NCBI RefSeq assembly: GCF_024294785.1
Contig: NZ_JANCLT010000002.1
Span: 124,001-188,000 of the forward strand
Length of the DNA stretch: 64,000 nt
DNA from: Ectobacillus ponti
GTDB taxonomy: Bacteria > Bacillota > Bacilli > Bacillales > Bacillaceae_G
Direction: 5' to 3'
In this document: piece by piece, positions 35,036 through 45,223 of the stretch
How the letters are laid out: each line of letters opens with the position of its first letter
Numbering within the stretch: position 1 is the first letter of the stretch
Made by a program: the position numbers and the translations under genes
The notes under the pieces: generated by a model
The model's database searches: none
What the model was told of the DNA's origin: nothing
What the model saw: the letters and a program-made list of their open reading frames with translations, nothing else

Positions 35036-35285
35036 ATGGAGAATAAGACGGGCTCTATACATACTCTTTTTAGAACGGGGGACCTGGAAGTTGAATACAG
35101 AACCTACACAGAAGAAGTCTGCACAGCCGTTCGATGATGGCGACCTGCTGCTTCTGTCGACACTGGTGGCAAATCAAATCCGCCGATATGAGCGAATGAG
35201 CTGGCAGAAGGACAAGGGGCTGCAGGATGTGTACAAGCACCTGCAAGGTCTGGAAGCCAAGCTGAAAGCCTGCCGTGGCCTTTAA
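35036..35285 (+). pseudogene. Possible frameshifted small gene
   Basis: From the ATG at 35036 one frame reads MENKTGSIHTLFRTGDLEVE and stays open to a TGA near 35137; the neighbouring frame continues with DDGDLLLLSTLVANQIRRYE and on to a TAA at 35285. Joining the two at about 35134 would give a protein of some 83 residues with a basic helical C-terminus. No good ribosome binding site is seen and I do not recognise the family. A single lost base, or a sequencing error, would explain it. Bases 34898-35035 hold nothing recognisable. Confidence 0.35.
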
Positions 35286-35321
35286 GAGAAACGGCACCTC
35301 CGGGGAAGAGGTGCCTCTCTA

Positions 35322-36056
35322 TCATCCTTGTGTTTGCTGCAGCTGATAAATTTCCCGTGCCATTGCCTCCAGGATATACACCACCGGCACCTGCGTCGTA
35401 ATGTTTGTCTGCCCCAGAAACTCTTCTGTCACAAAATACGGGATATGAATATCGGAGATTTTGGCAACCGTACAAAGCTTATCGTTGGTAATGCTGATGA
35501 TTTTGCTGCCCTCCTGCTTCAGCTGATGGAGATGGGTGACAGTGAAAGGATTCTCCCCCGAGACAGACAGGGCAATGGTCACACTGTTGTCGCGCAGCTT
35601 GGCATGCAGCGGAAAGGAGAAATCCTTGATATAGGCAGAGAATTTTCCAAGACTTGAAAAATACCGGGCGCCATATTCAGCCAGAATGCCTGAGCTGCCA
35701 ATCCCGATGAACAGGACGCTGTCCGCCTCGGCAATCAGACTGGCGGCCTCATCAATCTTTTCCTCTATTCCGCCCTGCAGGGTCCGTTCAAAAAACTCCA
35801 TAACAGAATGCCGGGCACTCCGGATCTTCTCCTTCTCGCCCTCTCCCAAATGCATTTTCAGCTTCACCTTGAATTCAGAAAAGCCGTCGCAATGCAGCTT
35901 TTTGCAAAAGCGCAGAATGGTGGCGGTGGAAACATGGGTCGCATCCGCCAGTTCGCGGATCCGCATGTACGCAACCTTGTCGCCGTTTTGGCAAATATAG
36001 CTGTATATAGAGGTTTCCAGTTCATTAAAGGAAGCAATGATGTCTCTTGAAAACAT
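35322..36056 (-). CDS. MurR/RpiR-family regulator (HTH-SIS)
   Basis: A 244-residue regulator with an N-terminal RpiR helix-turn-helix (about 1-75; RIRELADATHVSTATILRFCKKL) and a C-terminal SIS domain that binds phosphosugars (about 95-225; GIGSSGILAEYGARYF, ALSVSGENPFTV). It is divergent from the GH1 phospho-glucosidase gene, its likely target, with glucosamine- or glucoside-phosphates as likely effectors. Confidence 0.9.
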   Translation of the reverse strand: MFSRDIIASFNELETSIYSYICQNGDKVAYMRIRELADATHVSTATILRFCKKLHCDGFSEFKVKLKMHLGEGEKEKIRSARHSVMEFFERTLQGGIEEKIDEAASLIAEADSVLFIGIGSSGILAEYGARYFSSLGKFSAYIKDFSFPLHAKLRDNSVTIALSVSGENPFTVTHLHQLKQEGSKIISITNDKLCTVAKISDIHIPYFVTEEFLGQTNITTQVPVVYILEAMAREIYQLQQTQG

Positions 36057-36234
36057 ATACGATATTCTCCTCTGTCCACATAGTCTGTTTCCATTCTAAC
36101 ACAGCACGCCCAAAAGAAACGCTGTGTGACATCCTTGTCACGGATGACTTTCGCCGTCACAGCGAACAGAATGCGCCCCGCTTATATGCAGCCCATTCCG
36201 ATTGGGCTACTATATTCGTAGAGCTACAAAATGA

Positions 36235-37695
<1,461 letters not shown>

Positions 37696-37701
37696 GGAGG
37701 A

Positions 37702-37728
37702 GGCGCCCTTTGGAGGGGCGCCTTTTTT
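37702..37728 (+). terminator. Terminator after the GH1 gene
   Basis: GGCGCCC and GGGCGCC pair over 7 bp and are followed by six T. Confidence 0.85.
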
Positions 37729-37798
37729 AGCGGACAAGCTGACTTTTGTATAGAGACTTGAGATTCTGTTTCTCTTGGTCAATCCACAACTCAAACAT

Positions 37799-37828
37799 AA
37801 AAAAGGAAGCCTGGCTGCCCAGACTTCC
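37799..37828 (-). terminator. Terminator after pspA
   Basis: Minus strand: GGAAGTCTGG and CCAGGCTTCC form a stem with one mismatch, followed by six T. Confidence 0.85.
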
Positions 37829-37871
37829 ATATATATCAACAGACAAAGGGGGAGGGGATGTCTGCGATTCC

Positions 37872-38513
37872 TTATTTTGCTTCCTTCAGCTTCGCCAATT
37901 CACGCTCTACCGCTTCCTGCAAATCCAGGTTCAAAACAGGCGCCGGCACGAAGTAGGCACCTGCTGCCGCCTGTGCTTCCAGCTTCTGCACGTAGTCTTC
38001 CACACGGTTAAAGCCTTTCACCGCGCTGTCCGCGTTAAAGGATGCGATGGCTGCTTGCGTTTGCTGCTGTACCTTTGCTGCATGAGCGCGGGATACGAGT
38101 ACCAGGCGCTTATAGGACAATTCACTGTACTTCTCCAGCAAGGTATCAATCTGCTCTTTGATTGCAACAGTCTGCTGCTTCATGGCCTCCAGCTGCTCCT
38201 TGAACAGATTTAATCGAGTCTCTGCCTGCAGCTTTTCCTGCAGGGCAAGCTTCGCCATTGCATCTTCGCCTTTTGCAACTGCCAGCTCAGCCTGGCGTGT
38301 ACGCTTTGCCGCCACTGCCGCTGTTTCCGCCACCAGCTGCTCCTGGCGCTTTTCGAGATACAGCTGCTGTGCCAGCGCGTCCTTTGCCTTGTTTACCTGC
38401 TCATCCAGCTCCCGCATGTACTGGTTCAGCATGCTGATCGGATGTTCCGCCTTGTCCAACAATTCATGTACATCTGCCTGAACCATTCTGCTGATCCGTT
38501 TGAAGATACCCAT
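37872..38513 (-). CDS. PspA/IM30-family membrane stress protein
   Basis: A 213-residue, almost wholly alpha-helical protein of the PspA/LiaH/Vipp1 (ESCRT-III-like) family. It starts with the amphipathic helix MGIFKRISRMVQADVHELL, followed by long charged coiled coils to about residue 165. It polymerises on stressed membranes and limits proton leak. The gene begins one base after the stop of a small membrane protein gene, an arrangement like liaI-liaH. The C-terminal tail (170-213) is less charged and may dock to the partner. Confidence 0.9.
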   Translation of the reverse strand: MGIFKRISRMVQADVHELLDKAEHPISMLNQYMRELDEQVNKAKDALAQQLYLEKRQEQLVAETAAVAAKRTRQAELAVAKGEDAMAKLALQEKLQAETRLNLFKEQLEAMKQQTVAIKEQIDTLLEKYSELSYKRLVLVSRAHAAKVQQQTQAAIASFNADSAVKGFNRVEDYVQKLEAQAAAGAYFVPAPVLNLDLQEAVERELAKLKEAK

Positions 38514-38514
38514 T

Positions 38515-39027
38515 TTATTTGTCCTCCTTAGAGATGTTGTGTTCCCATGCGTCCAATGCTGCCGCGTTGCTGCTTACAATCGCTGCTTCAACTGGCACTG
38601 TCACGAAGTCTTCCTTCTTGGAGGAGCCCTTCTTCTTGTACAGCCAGTACGCGCCTGCACCAATTGCCAACACCGGCAGGATTGGTTTTGCGATTGCCAC
38701 GAGGCCTGCTGCCAATAAGCCGTAGCCCGCCCACTTCTTCCATGTTGTTTCGCCTGCGCTCTTGCGAAGAGAGATACCAAGAATCGCAAGCCCTGCGCCG
38801 ATCACCGCTTTCGACCAGCCGAAGCCAAAACCGCCTCTGCCACCATGTCCCATGCCGTGGCCCTGTGCTGCGCCAGCTCCTCCTTGTGCTGCCCCGTGGC
38901 CGCCCTGCATCATACCTTGCGCACCCTGCATCATTTCATGTCCGTGTCCGCCAAAGCCCAAGAAGTGGGAGCCTGCCCAAACTGCCGCCGCTCCAACTGG
39001 GAGCCAAAATAACCAATTCTTCTTCAT
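38515..39027 (-). CDS. Gly/His/Met-rich membrane protein partnered with PspA
   Basis: A 170-residue protein of no family I recognise. A hydrophobic N-terminal helix (about 3-22) is followed by a low-complexity stretch at 25-65 rich in Gly, His, Met and Gln (GHGHEMMQGAQ, GHGMGHGGRG). Two hydrophobic segments (about 75-90 and 98-128) and a soluble tail follow. Position and topology fit a LiaI-like membrane anchor for PspA. The His/Met-rich loop could bind copper or another metal. Confidence 0.7.
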   Translation of the reverse strand: MKKNWLFWLPVGAAAVWAGSHFLGFGGHGHEMMQGAQGMMQGGHGAAQGGAGAAQGHGMGHGGRGGFGFGWSKAVIGAGLAILGISLRKSAGETTWKKWAGYGLLAAGLVAIAKPILPVLAIGAGAYWLYKKKGSSKKEDFVTVPVEAAIVSSNAAALDAWEHNISKEDK

Positions 39028-39141
39028 CTGTCATTCCTCCTTATTTATGAAAACCAGTGTGTGTTTTGTATATGTTGTTCTTGCTTACAAGACTGATTAT
39101 GCCGGACATGCCTTAACATTCTCTTAACTCTTTTTCAAGCA

Positions 39142-39174
39142 TAAAAAAAGATGCCTTGTTCGGCACCTTTTCCT
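39142..39174. terminator. Short hairpin with T-runs on both strands
   Basis: GATGCC and GGCACC pair (one G-U) with A7 before and T4 after. It lies between the pspA operon promoter and the LysE terminator; its parent transcript is unclear. Confidence 0.4.
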
Positions 39175-39200
39175 TATTATTCCAAATCATGTCCACGTAA

Positions 39201-39257
39201 AGAAAAAACCTGACCATCCCTGCACACACTGCCAGCGTGGACAAAGAAAGTCAGGTT
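39201..39257 (-). terminator. Terminator after the LysE-type gene
   Basis: Minus strand: AACCTGAC and GTCAGGTT close a long stem-loop and are followed by TTTTCTTT. Confidence 0.75.
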
Positions 39258-39279
39258 ATGCCCGTTTGGCACACATTCG

Positions 39280-39897
39280 TTATTGTCGTTTTTCCAGCAC
39301 AAGCTTCACGCCAAATCCAATGAGGACGAGGCCGCTGACGCCCCCAATCCACTGCTGGGTGGAAGGCTTTTTCATCCAGGCGTTGATCCGGTCCACAAGG
39401 TAAATGTACATGAGAAACCAGGCAAATGTGAGAACGCCGTAGGTCAGCCCCATCATCAGCAGCTGCAGGAACGTATTGCTGCCGCCGTCAAGGAATTGGG
39501 GCAGGAACGTAAGGAAAAACACCGCCACCTTCGGATTTAACAGGTTGGTCAGAAATCCCTGCTGAAACCCTGATTTCCCCTTGTATGGGGGGGCTTCTTC
39601 GCGTGTGGCACCCTTCTTTCTGGTGGACCAGAGAGACATGCATCCCAAATAAATCAAGTACACAGCGCCTGCATATTTAAAAATGGAGAACAATACTGCT
39701 GACTTCACAATGATGGCCGAGATGCCCAAGACAGCCGCAAGCGTATGAATGAGGATGCCTGTGGAAATGCCCAGTGCGGTGCGGAAGCCGCCCTTCCTGC
39801 TGTGCGTGAGGGTGTTTTGTGTGACCAGGGCTGTATCCGGCCCAGGCAAAATGATAAGCAGCATGGCCATTGCGATAAAAAGAGGATAATGAGACAT
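39280..39897 (-). CDS. LysE/RhtB-family amino acid exporter
   Basis: A 205-residue exporter with about six membrane helices. The family signature LLIILPGPDTALVTQNTLTHSRKGG is near the N-terminus, and FLTNLLNPKVAVFFLTFLPQF lies in the middle. Members export lysine, arginine, threonine or homoserine lactones. The start at 39897 has GGGAGAG upstream; the longer frame adds 14 unlikely residues. It stands downstream of rhaM on the same strand but has its own terminator and is probably unrelated to rhamnose use. Confidence 0.88.
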   Translation of the reverse strand: MSHYPLFIAMAMLLIILPGPDTALVTQNTLTHSRKGGFRTALGISTGILIHTLAAVLGISAIIVKSAVLFSIFKYAGAVYLIYLGCMSLWSTRKKGATREEAPPYKGKSGFQQGFLTNLLNPKVAVFFLTFLPQFLDGGSNTFLQLLMMGLTYGVLTFAWFLMYIYLVDRINAWMKKPSTQQWIGGVSGLVLIGFGVKLVLEKRQ

Positions 39898-40020
39898 GTT
39901 CAAGCTCTCCCTTCCCAAAAGTTGGCTTTTTGCTATCATACCAGATGAGAGGAAGATTTAGAGAAGGGATTTCTGCAGATATCCGCCAAAATTTCCTCTT
40001 CATGAGAAGCTGGTTCCAGG

Positions 40021-40075
40021 AATTGTTTCATTTTTGAAAAAGATTGTTCCATTTTCAAAGATTTTTGTTCCAGTT
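40021..40075 (-). repeat. Array D: three 21-bp units 3' of rhaM
   Basis: In the rhaM sense the units are ctGGAACA, atGGAACA and atGAAACA, each preceded by TTTGAAA or TTTCAAA. The TGTTCC/TGTTTC marker on the plus strand is at 40025, 40046 and 40067, exactly 21 bp apart. The array starts at the rhaM stop codon. Confidence 0.65.
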
Positions 40076-40390
40076 TCAATCCAGGTGAAATACCTCCACC
40101 AGCTCCGTCACCACCGGGCTGTTGTCCGGGTTCGTTTCCATGATATCCCCCATATAATCCCACCACTTCCGGCAGATGGCCGTCTCGGCGCTCTTGCTCC
40201 AAAGCGCTTCGTCTGCAATCTCCAAATAGCCGAACAGCTTGCTTGTAGCCGGCTCCAGGAAAATGGAATAGCTGTGCGCCCCGTGTGCCCGCAGCATCTC
40301 TACCATCTCCGGCCAAATTTCATTGTGGCGTTTTTCATATTCCTCGTGGCAATCCGGATATACGCTCATGATAAAACCTTTTCGTATCAT
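40076..40390 (-). CDS. rhaM: L-rhamnose mutarotase
   Basis: Interconverts alpha and beta anomers of L-rhamnose so that the isomerase receives its preferred form. The 104-residue length equals E. coli RhaM. The dimeric ferredoxin-like fold is indicated by MIRKGFIMSVYPDCHEEYEKRHNEIWPEM with catalytic Tyr and His, and AICRKWWDYMGDIM near the end. The start at 40390 has GAGGAGGAG upstream. It is last in the rhamnose transport operon, behind an intra-operon hairpin. Confidence 0.95.
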   Translation of the reverse strand: MIRKGFIMSVYPDCHEEYEKRHNEIWPEMVEMLRAHGAHSYSIFLEPATSKLFGYLEIADEALWSKSAETAICRKWWDYMGDIMETNPDNSPVVTELVEVFHLD

Positions 40391-40405
40391 AGTCTCCTCC
40401 TCATT

Positions 40406-40435
40406 GGGAAAAGCTTGCGGGACGACCCGCAAGCT
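40406..40435 (-). terminator. Hairpin between rhaS and rhaM
   Basis: Minus strand: AGCTTGCGGG and CCCGCAAGCT pair over 10 bp and are followed by TTTTCCC. It probably stabilises rhaS mRNA and lowers rhaM expression. Confidence 0.7.
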
Positions 40436-40442
40436 CACCGAA

Positions 40443-41501
40443 TTAGTAAACCTTCTTCCACTCGCCAATGTTCTTGGCGTCAAACTTGAACGGCTCACCG
40501 AGCATCACTTGTGTGCCCTTACCGTCCTCTACTACCGTTTGCTTGCCCATCTTGCCGGCTTCGAAGCTGTCGCCGACCTTGCCTGTAATCTTGCCGTCTG
40601 TCAGCGCAGCAGCTGTGTAGCCGGCTGCATAGCCAACATCAATCGGGTTCCAGAGGAACATCCAAGGGCAGGCGCCATTTTCAATGTAAGTGGCCATTTC
40701 GCTTGGCAGGCCAAGACCCGTCAGCTTCACTTTGCCAATCAAGCCTTTGTCAGTGATGACCTTGCCCGCAGCAGCAATCCCTACTGTTGTCGGCGCAATG
40801 ATGCCCTGCAGGTTCGGATAGGACTTCAGCAGTGCTTCTGCTTCAGATACGCTCTTGTCGCGCAGGTCGTCACCGTAAGCCACTTTTACAAGCTTGATGT
40901 CCTTGTATTCAGGCTTTTCCAGTTCCTTCTTCATGTACTCAATCCAAGTGTTTTGGTTTGTTGCTTGAGACGTCGCGCTCAGGATGGCGATTTCGCCCTT
41001 GCCGCCAATCATTTCCGCAATGGCTTTCACTTGGCCTTTGCCGATTTCTTCAGGGTTTGCCTGGTTCACGTGGACCATGCGGCTCTTTTCGTTTACTGCA
41101 GAGTCAACGGACAGCACCTTAATGCCTTGGTCCATGGCCTTTTTCAAAACCGGCTCCAGTGCATCCTTATCGTTGGCCGCAATCGTGATGGAGTCAACCT
41201 TTTGTGTAATCAGCTGCTCGATGATTTGGATTTGGCCTTCCGCTGTCGGCTGGTCCGGAGAACGCAGGATGGCTTCGCCGCCCGCTTCCTTCACTGCCTT
41301 TTCAAAGCCTTCCATCATTTTCTCGCCGTACGGATTGCCTGTGTTTTTAAAGACAATGGCATGCTTTTTCGGCCCGCTCTTCTTGTCTGTCGAGCTGGTC
41401 GTTTTCTCTTCCTTCGTGCTTGTGCTCGTGCTTACGTTACAAGCCGTCAACACAGCGAACATCATGATAAGAGCTGTAAAAATACCTAACCACTTCTTCA
41501 C
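40443..41501 (-). CDS. rhaS: L-rhamnose ABC importer substrate-binding lipoprotein
   Basis: A 352-residue binding protein of the RbsB/LacI-like class. Signal peptide and lipobox end in LTAC (Cys about 21), followed by a Ser/Thr-rich linker. The mature part has IVFKNTGNPYGEKMMEGFEKA and IIAPTTVGIAAAGKVI, close to Rhizobium RhaS. The GTG start has AAGGGGG upstream. Neighbouring rhaM and the CUT2 permeases support rhamnose as the substrate. Confidence 0.9.
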   Translation of the reverse strand: MKKWLGIFTALIMMFAVLTACNVSTSTSTKEEKTTSSTDKKSGPKKHAIVFKNTGNPYGEKMMEGFEKAVKEAGGEAILRSPDQPTAEGQIQIIEQLITQKVDSITIAANDKDALEPVLKKAMDQGIKVLSVDSAVNEKSRMVHVNQANPEEIGKGQVKAIAEMIGGKGEIAILSATSQATNQNTWIEYMKKELEKPEYKDIKLVKVAYGDDLRDKSVSEAEALLKSYPNLQGIIAPTTVGIAAAGKVITDKGLIGKVKLTGLGLPSEMATYIENGACPWMFLWNPIDVGYAAGYTAAALTDGKITGKVGDSFEAGKMGKQTVVEDGKGTQVMLGEPFKFDAKNIGEWKKVY

Positions 41502-41551
41502 GCTGTTTCCCCCTTTTACATTGTATGTACACACAGCCTGAGGCTGTATGG

Positions 41552-42565
41552 CTACCGTGTTTTGCGCCTTACCTTCAGCTTCGGAACCGCCACCGCGAAA
41601 ATCAGCAGCAGGCCGATAATGATGAGCAATGTCTGCGATGAAATGTTGATGAGACCCAGACCGTACTGCAAATAGCCGATGATAAAAATGGCGATGATGG
41701 TGCCGGCCATCCGGCCTTTGCCGCCGGCGGTGCTGATGCCGCCAAGTGCTGCCATGGCGATGACGTCGAGCTCATACATATTCGCCACATTCGGGCGGGT
41801 GCTGCCCATGCGGGATGCCAGAAAAATGGCGGTGACTGCGGCCATCAGACCGGTCAGGGTGAATACAATAATCTTGATTCTATCAAGCTGCACACCGGAA
41901 AAGCGGCTCGCGGTCGGGTTGTTTCCGATCGCGTAAATCTGCCGGCCGAACGTGGTCTTATGCAGCAGCAGGCTGTATACAGCGGCCGCGATGACAAACA
42001 GGATGAGAATGAGCGGGATGCCATTCACATAGCCCCAGCCGAACAGCTTGAACCACTCCGGAAAGTTGCCGGAGGCCTGGTTTTCCAAAATGATATAGGC
42101 AATGCCGCGGTAGAGGATCATGGTGCCGAGCGTGATGATAACCGCGGACAATTCTTTAAATTTTACAATGAGGTAGCCGTTGATGAAGCCACATAGCGCC
42201 CCGACCGCCAGGCAGATGAGGAGAGCTGCCCCCATTGGAATGCCGAGCTTGTTGTAGGCCGTTGCCATGACAACGGAGGACAGCGCCACCGTCGAGCCGA
42301 CCGAGATGTCAATATCGCGGAGAATCATGACAAGTGCCATCGGAAACACGATAAAGGCTTTATCGAGAAAAGCCATCGTCCCGTCCCGGAGGCTTCCCGG
42401 GCTTAAAAAGTAAGGGGACAGGCTGGTGTTGATGCCGATGACCAGGAGCAGGATGAGCACAAGCATCCACTCCCACTGCAGGAAGAAGCCCTTTGCCGAA
42501 AAGGCCTGCTTGCCGGCAATGCTGCGTTTTGTATACGATTCTTGCAGGACTGGTTTTTGTTCCAT
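41552..42565 (-). CDS. rhaQ: Rhamnose ABC importer permease
   Basis: A 337-residue CUT2-type permease (RbsC family) with eight or more membrane helices. Family blocks are visible: RDIDISVGSTVALSSVV, YAIGNNPTASRFSGVQLDRIK and ELDVIAMAALGGISTAGGKGRM. It forms a heterodimer with the other permease. A 3-base gap separates it from the upstream permease gene. The P/Q naming follows gene order in Rhizobium and could be swapped. Confidence 0.9.
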   Translation of the reverse strand: MEQKPVLQESYTKRSIAGKQAFSAKGFFLQWEWMLVLILLLVIGINTSLSPYFLSPGSLRDGTMAFLDKAFIVFPMALVMILRDIDISVGSTVALSSVVMATAYNKLGIPMGAALLICLAVGALCGFINGYLIVKFKELSAVIITLGTMILYRGIAYIILENQASGNFPEWFKLFGWGYVNGIPLILILFVIAAAVYSLLLHKTTFGRQIYAIGNNPTASRFSGVQLDRIKIIVFTLTGLMAAVTAIFLASRMGSTRPNVANMYELDVIAMAALGGISTAGGKGRMAGTIIAIFIIGYLQYGLGLINISSQTLLIIIGLLLIFAVAVPKLKVRRKTR

Positions 42566-42568
42566 GGC

Positions 42569-43588
42569 TTAGATCTTCCTCCTCAAGAGATTGTTCCGCT
42601 CGACGCCCCGTTTGACGAGGACGTTCGTGATGACGGCGATGAGGATAATCGCGCCCTGAATGCCGGACTGCCAGAACGGCGATACGTTCAACAGCGGCAG
42701 TGCATTGTTCAGGATGCCGAGTAAAACCGCTCCGAGGATCACGCCGGAAATTTTGCCGGAGCCGCCGGCGATGCTGACACCGCCGAGGATGCAGGCGGCG
42801 ATAACGGTCAGCTCATAGCCGGAAGCCGTATCTCCCTGCGCGGAAGCAAACTTGGAAACCCAAAGCACGCCGGACAAGCCCGAAAGGCCGCCCATGATGA
42901 TATACACAAACAGGAGAATCTTTGTTTGGCTGATGCCGCTCACCTTGGCGGAATCGGGATTGCTGCCGACTGCGTAAATCTGCCGGCCGGTTCTTGTATG
43001 GTTCAGGAAGTAATAAAAGATGGCGTAGATGACAATGGCAATGACAATCAGATTGTTGATGCCGAGCAGCTTGCCGGTTGCGATGCCGACAAAGCTTTCG
43101 GACATCTGATAGGAGCTGATCCACTTGCCATTGCTGATCGTAAAGGTAAGTCCCCGGAAAATGTTCATCATCGCCAGCGAAGCAATGATGGGCAGCAGCC
43201 CCACGTTCGCAATCAGCACACCGGTCACGATGCCGCAGGCAATGCCGATGGCGATGCCAAGCAGAATGGCCACAACCGGATTCAATCCCGGATTGGCGCT
43301 GACGGTCTTGGCGGCAATCATGCCGGACAGCGCGATGACAGCGCCGATGGATAAATCGATGCCCCGTGTAATGAGGACGATCATCATGCCGACCGCCAGA
43401 ATGCTGAGAATAGCGGTGTTGGTCACCATATCGTTCAGGTTTTCTACGGTCAAAAAGCTTTTATTTCTCAGCTGCACCATGATGGAAAGCAGGACAATGA
43501 ATACGAGAAGGCCGAGCTCCCGAAACTTGGCGACAGCCGCCAGCCAGGAGGTCGTCGGGATTGATTTTTCCAGCGTTGTTTCAGGCAT
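42569..43588 (-). CDS. rhaP: Rhamnose ABC importer permease
   Basis: A 339-residue CUT2-type permease. TRGIDLSIGAVIALSGMIAA, YAVGSNPDSAKVSGISQTKIL and ELTVIAACILGGVSIAGGSGKI match the family. It overlaps the ATPase gene by 8 bases and is the partner of the permease encoded next. Confidence 0.9.
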   Translation of the reverse strand: MPETTLEKSIPTTSWLAAVAKFRELGLLVFIVLLSIMVQLRNKSFLTVENLNDMVTNTAILSILAVGMMIVLITRGIDLSIGAVIALSGMIAAKTVSANPGLNPVVAILLGIAIGIACGIVTGVLIANVGLLPIIASLAMMNIFRGLTFTISNGKWISSYQMSESFVGIATGKLLGINNLIVIAIVIYAIFYYFLNHTRTGRQIYAVGSNPDSAKVSGISQTKILLFVYIIMGGLSGLSGVLWVSKFASAQGDTASGYELTVIAACILGGVSIAGGSGKISGVILGAVLLGILNNALPLLNVSPFWQSGIQGAIILIAVITNVLVKRGVERNNLLRRKI

Positions 43589-45086
43589 GCTGCTTCACCT
43601 CCATCATGGCTGCCTCCAGGATGCTTTCCTGTGTTGCCTCATGCTTGCCCAAGGTCTTGGCGACTCTGCCCTCCCGCATGACAACGATGCGGTCGCTGAG
43701 CCCCAAGATCTCCGGCATTTCGGAGGAAATGAGGATGACACCATAGCCTTGGGCAGCCAGGTCATTGATAATTTCATAGATTGCGAACTTGGCGCCGACA
43801 TCCACGCCCTTTGTCGGCTCATCCAGAATGATAACATCGAGATTCGATGTGAGCAGCTTCGCCACTGCCACCTTCTGCTGATTGCCGCCTGAGAGTGAGC
43901 TCGCCAGGTCGAAGATGCTGTTGGCTTTCACGTCCACCTTCTCCGCCAGCATTTTGGCCAGCTCATGTTCCGCCTTTTCGTTCAGCCAGCCTTTTTTCGC
44001 CAGACGCTTCAGCGCCGGCAGCGTGATATTTCGGCCAATGCCCCAATCGAGCACGAGCCCCTGCAGCTGCCGGTCCTCCGGCAGATAACCGATGCCGAGC
44101 TCCATGGCCTCCAGCGGACTCTTGATCCGCACTTGTTTTCCTTTAAAATACACACTGCCCTTGTCAAAGCCCTCAATCCCGAACAGCGCCTGGCACACCT
44201 CCGTCCGCCCCGCGCCGACGAGTCCGGTCAGGCCGAGAATCTCCCCTTGATGAAGGCTGAAGGAGATGTCGGCGAAGTACCCTGTTCGGCCCAGGCCCTC
44301 CACCCGCAGCACCTCTTCGCCGACAGCGCTCTTCCGCTGCGGAAAGGCCTGCGTAATTTTCCGGCCGACCATGGCGACAATGAGGTCTTCATTGGAGATG
44401 TCCTTTACACCCCAGGAGCCGATGTATTTGGAATCCCGAAACACCGTGACCCGGCTGGCGAGACGGTACATATCCTCGAAGCGGTGGGAGATAAAAATGA
44501 TGGAGGCCCCTTGGTCGCGCAGGCCCTCGGCAATCTTGTACAGCTCCTCGCTCTCCCGGGCAGTGAGGGCCGCTGTTGGTTCATCCATGATGATGATTTT
44601 AGCGTTTGTGGAAATGGCCTTGGCAATCTCGACAATTTGCTGCTGGGCGACACTGAGGGCACCCATTTCGGTTTTCGGATCAATATCTGAGCCAAGACTT
44701 TGCAAAATCTGCTTCGCCTCCGCGTGCATTTCCTTCCAGCGCAGCCGCTTCAGGCGCTCTGTCCGCTTCTCGTGCCCCATGAAAATATTCTCTGTCACAC
44801 TGAGGTCCGGGTAATTGGTGACATGCTGATAAATTGCGGCAATTCCCTTATCCTGCGCCTCATTCGGATTCTTGAACGCCACCTGTTCCCCGTTTATATA
44901 CATCTCCCCGGCATCGGGCGCATGCACGCCGGTGATGACTTTGATAAAAGTAGACTTCCCTGCACCGTTCTCCCCCATCAGGGCATGGATCTCACCCGGC
45001 TTCAGCTGGAAGTGGACATCATCCAACGCTTTGACACCAGGAAAGATCTTGGTGATCCCCCGCAGCTCCAATACAAATTCAGACAT
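43581..45086 (-). CDS. rhaT: Rhamnose ABC importer ATPase (double ABC domain)
   Basis: A 501-residue CUT2 ATPase with two nucleotide-binding domains. The first has GENGAGKSTFIKVI near 35 and a degenerate signature (LSVAQQQIVEIA); the second has GLVGAGRTEV, LSGGNQQKVAVAKLL and VIILDEPTKGVDVGAK, as is usual for RbsA-like proteins. The start at 45086 has GGGGTGAGA. First gene of the transport operon rhaT-P-Q-S-M. The name follows the Rhizobium system; it is not the E. coli RhaT symporter. Confidence 0.92.
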   Translation of the reverse strand: MSEFVLELRGITKIFPGVKALDDVHFQLKPGEIHALMGENGAGKSTFIKVITGVHAPDAGEMYINGEQVAFKNPNEAQDKGIAAIYQHVTNYPDLSVTENIFMGHEKRTERLKRLRWKEMHAEAKQILQSLGSDIDPKTEMGALSVAQQQIVEIAKAISTNAKIIIMDEPTAALTARESEELYKIAEGLRDQGASIIFISHRFEDMYRLASRVTVFRDSKYIGSWGVKDISNEDLIVAMVGRKITQAFPQRKSAVGEEVLRVEGLGRTGYFADISFSLHQGEILGLTGLVGAGRTEVCQALFGIEGFDKGSVYFKGKQVRIKSPLEAMELGIGYLPEDRQLQGLVLDWGIGRNITLPALKRLAKKGWLNEKAEHELAKMLAEKVDVKANSIFDLASSLSGGNQQKVAVAKLLTSNLDVIILDEPTKGVDVGAKFAIYEIINDLAAQGYGVILISSEMPEILGLSDRIVVMREGRVAKTLGKHEATQESILEAAMMEVKQHA

Positions 45087-45117
45087 TCTCTCACCCCTAC
45101 TCTCACGCAACTATTTC

Positions 45118-45132
45118 TGAATCCGCTTACAT
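45118..45132. promoter_or_regulatory. Candidate cre (CcpA) site upstream of rhaT
   Basis: Minus strand: ATGTAAGCGGATTCA fits the relaxed cre consensus WTGNAANCGNWNNCA. It lies 32 bases upstream of rhaT, where CcpA would block transcription when glucose is present. Confidence 0.5.
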
Positions 45133-45144
45133 TCATACTATGAG

Positions 45145-45175
45145 AAAAGGCCCTCTCCTAAAAGGAGAGAGCCTT
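45145..45175 (-). terminator. Terminator of the sensor operon
   Basis: Minus strand: AAGGCTCTCTCCT and AGGAGAGGGCCTT pair over 13 positions with one mismatch and are followed by TTCTC. It follows the repeat array behind the response regulator gene. Confidence 0.75.
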
Positions 45176-45223
45176 CGGTTGGGGTGGGGCATTCTTCGGA
45201 AGCTTTCTATATTTCATCCGTTC

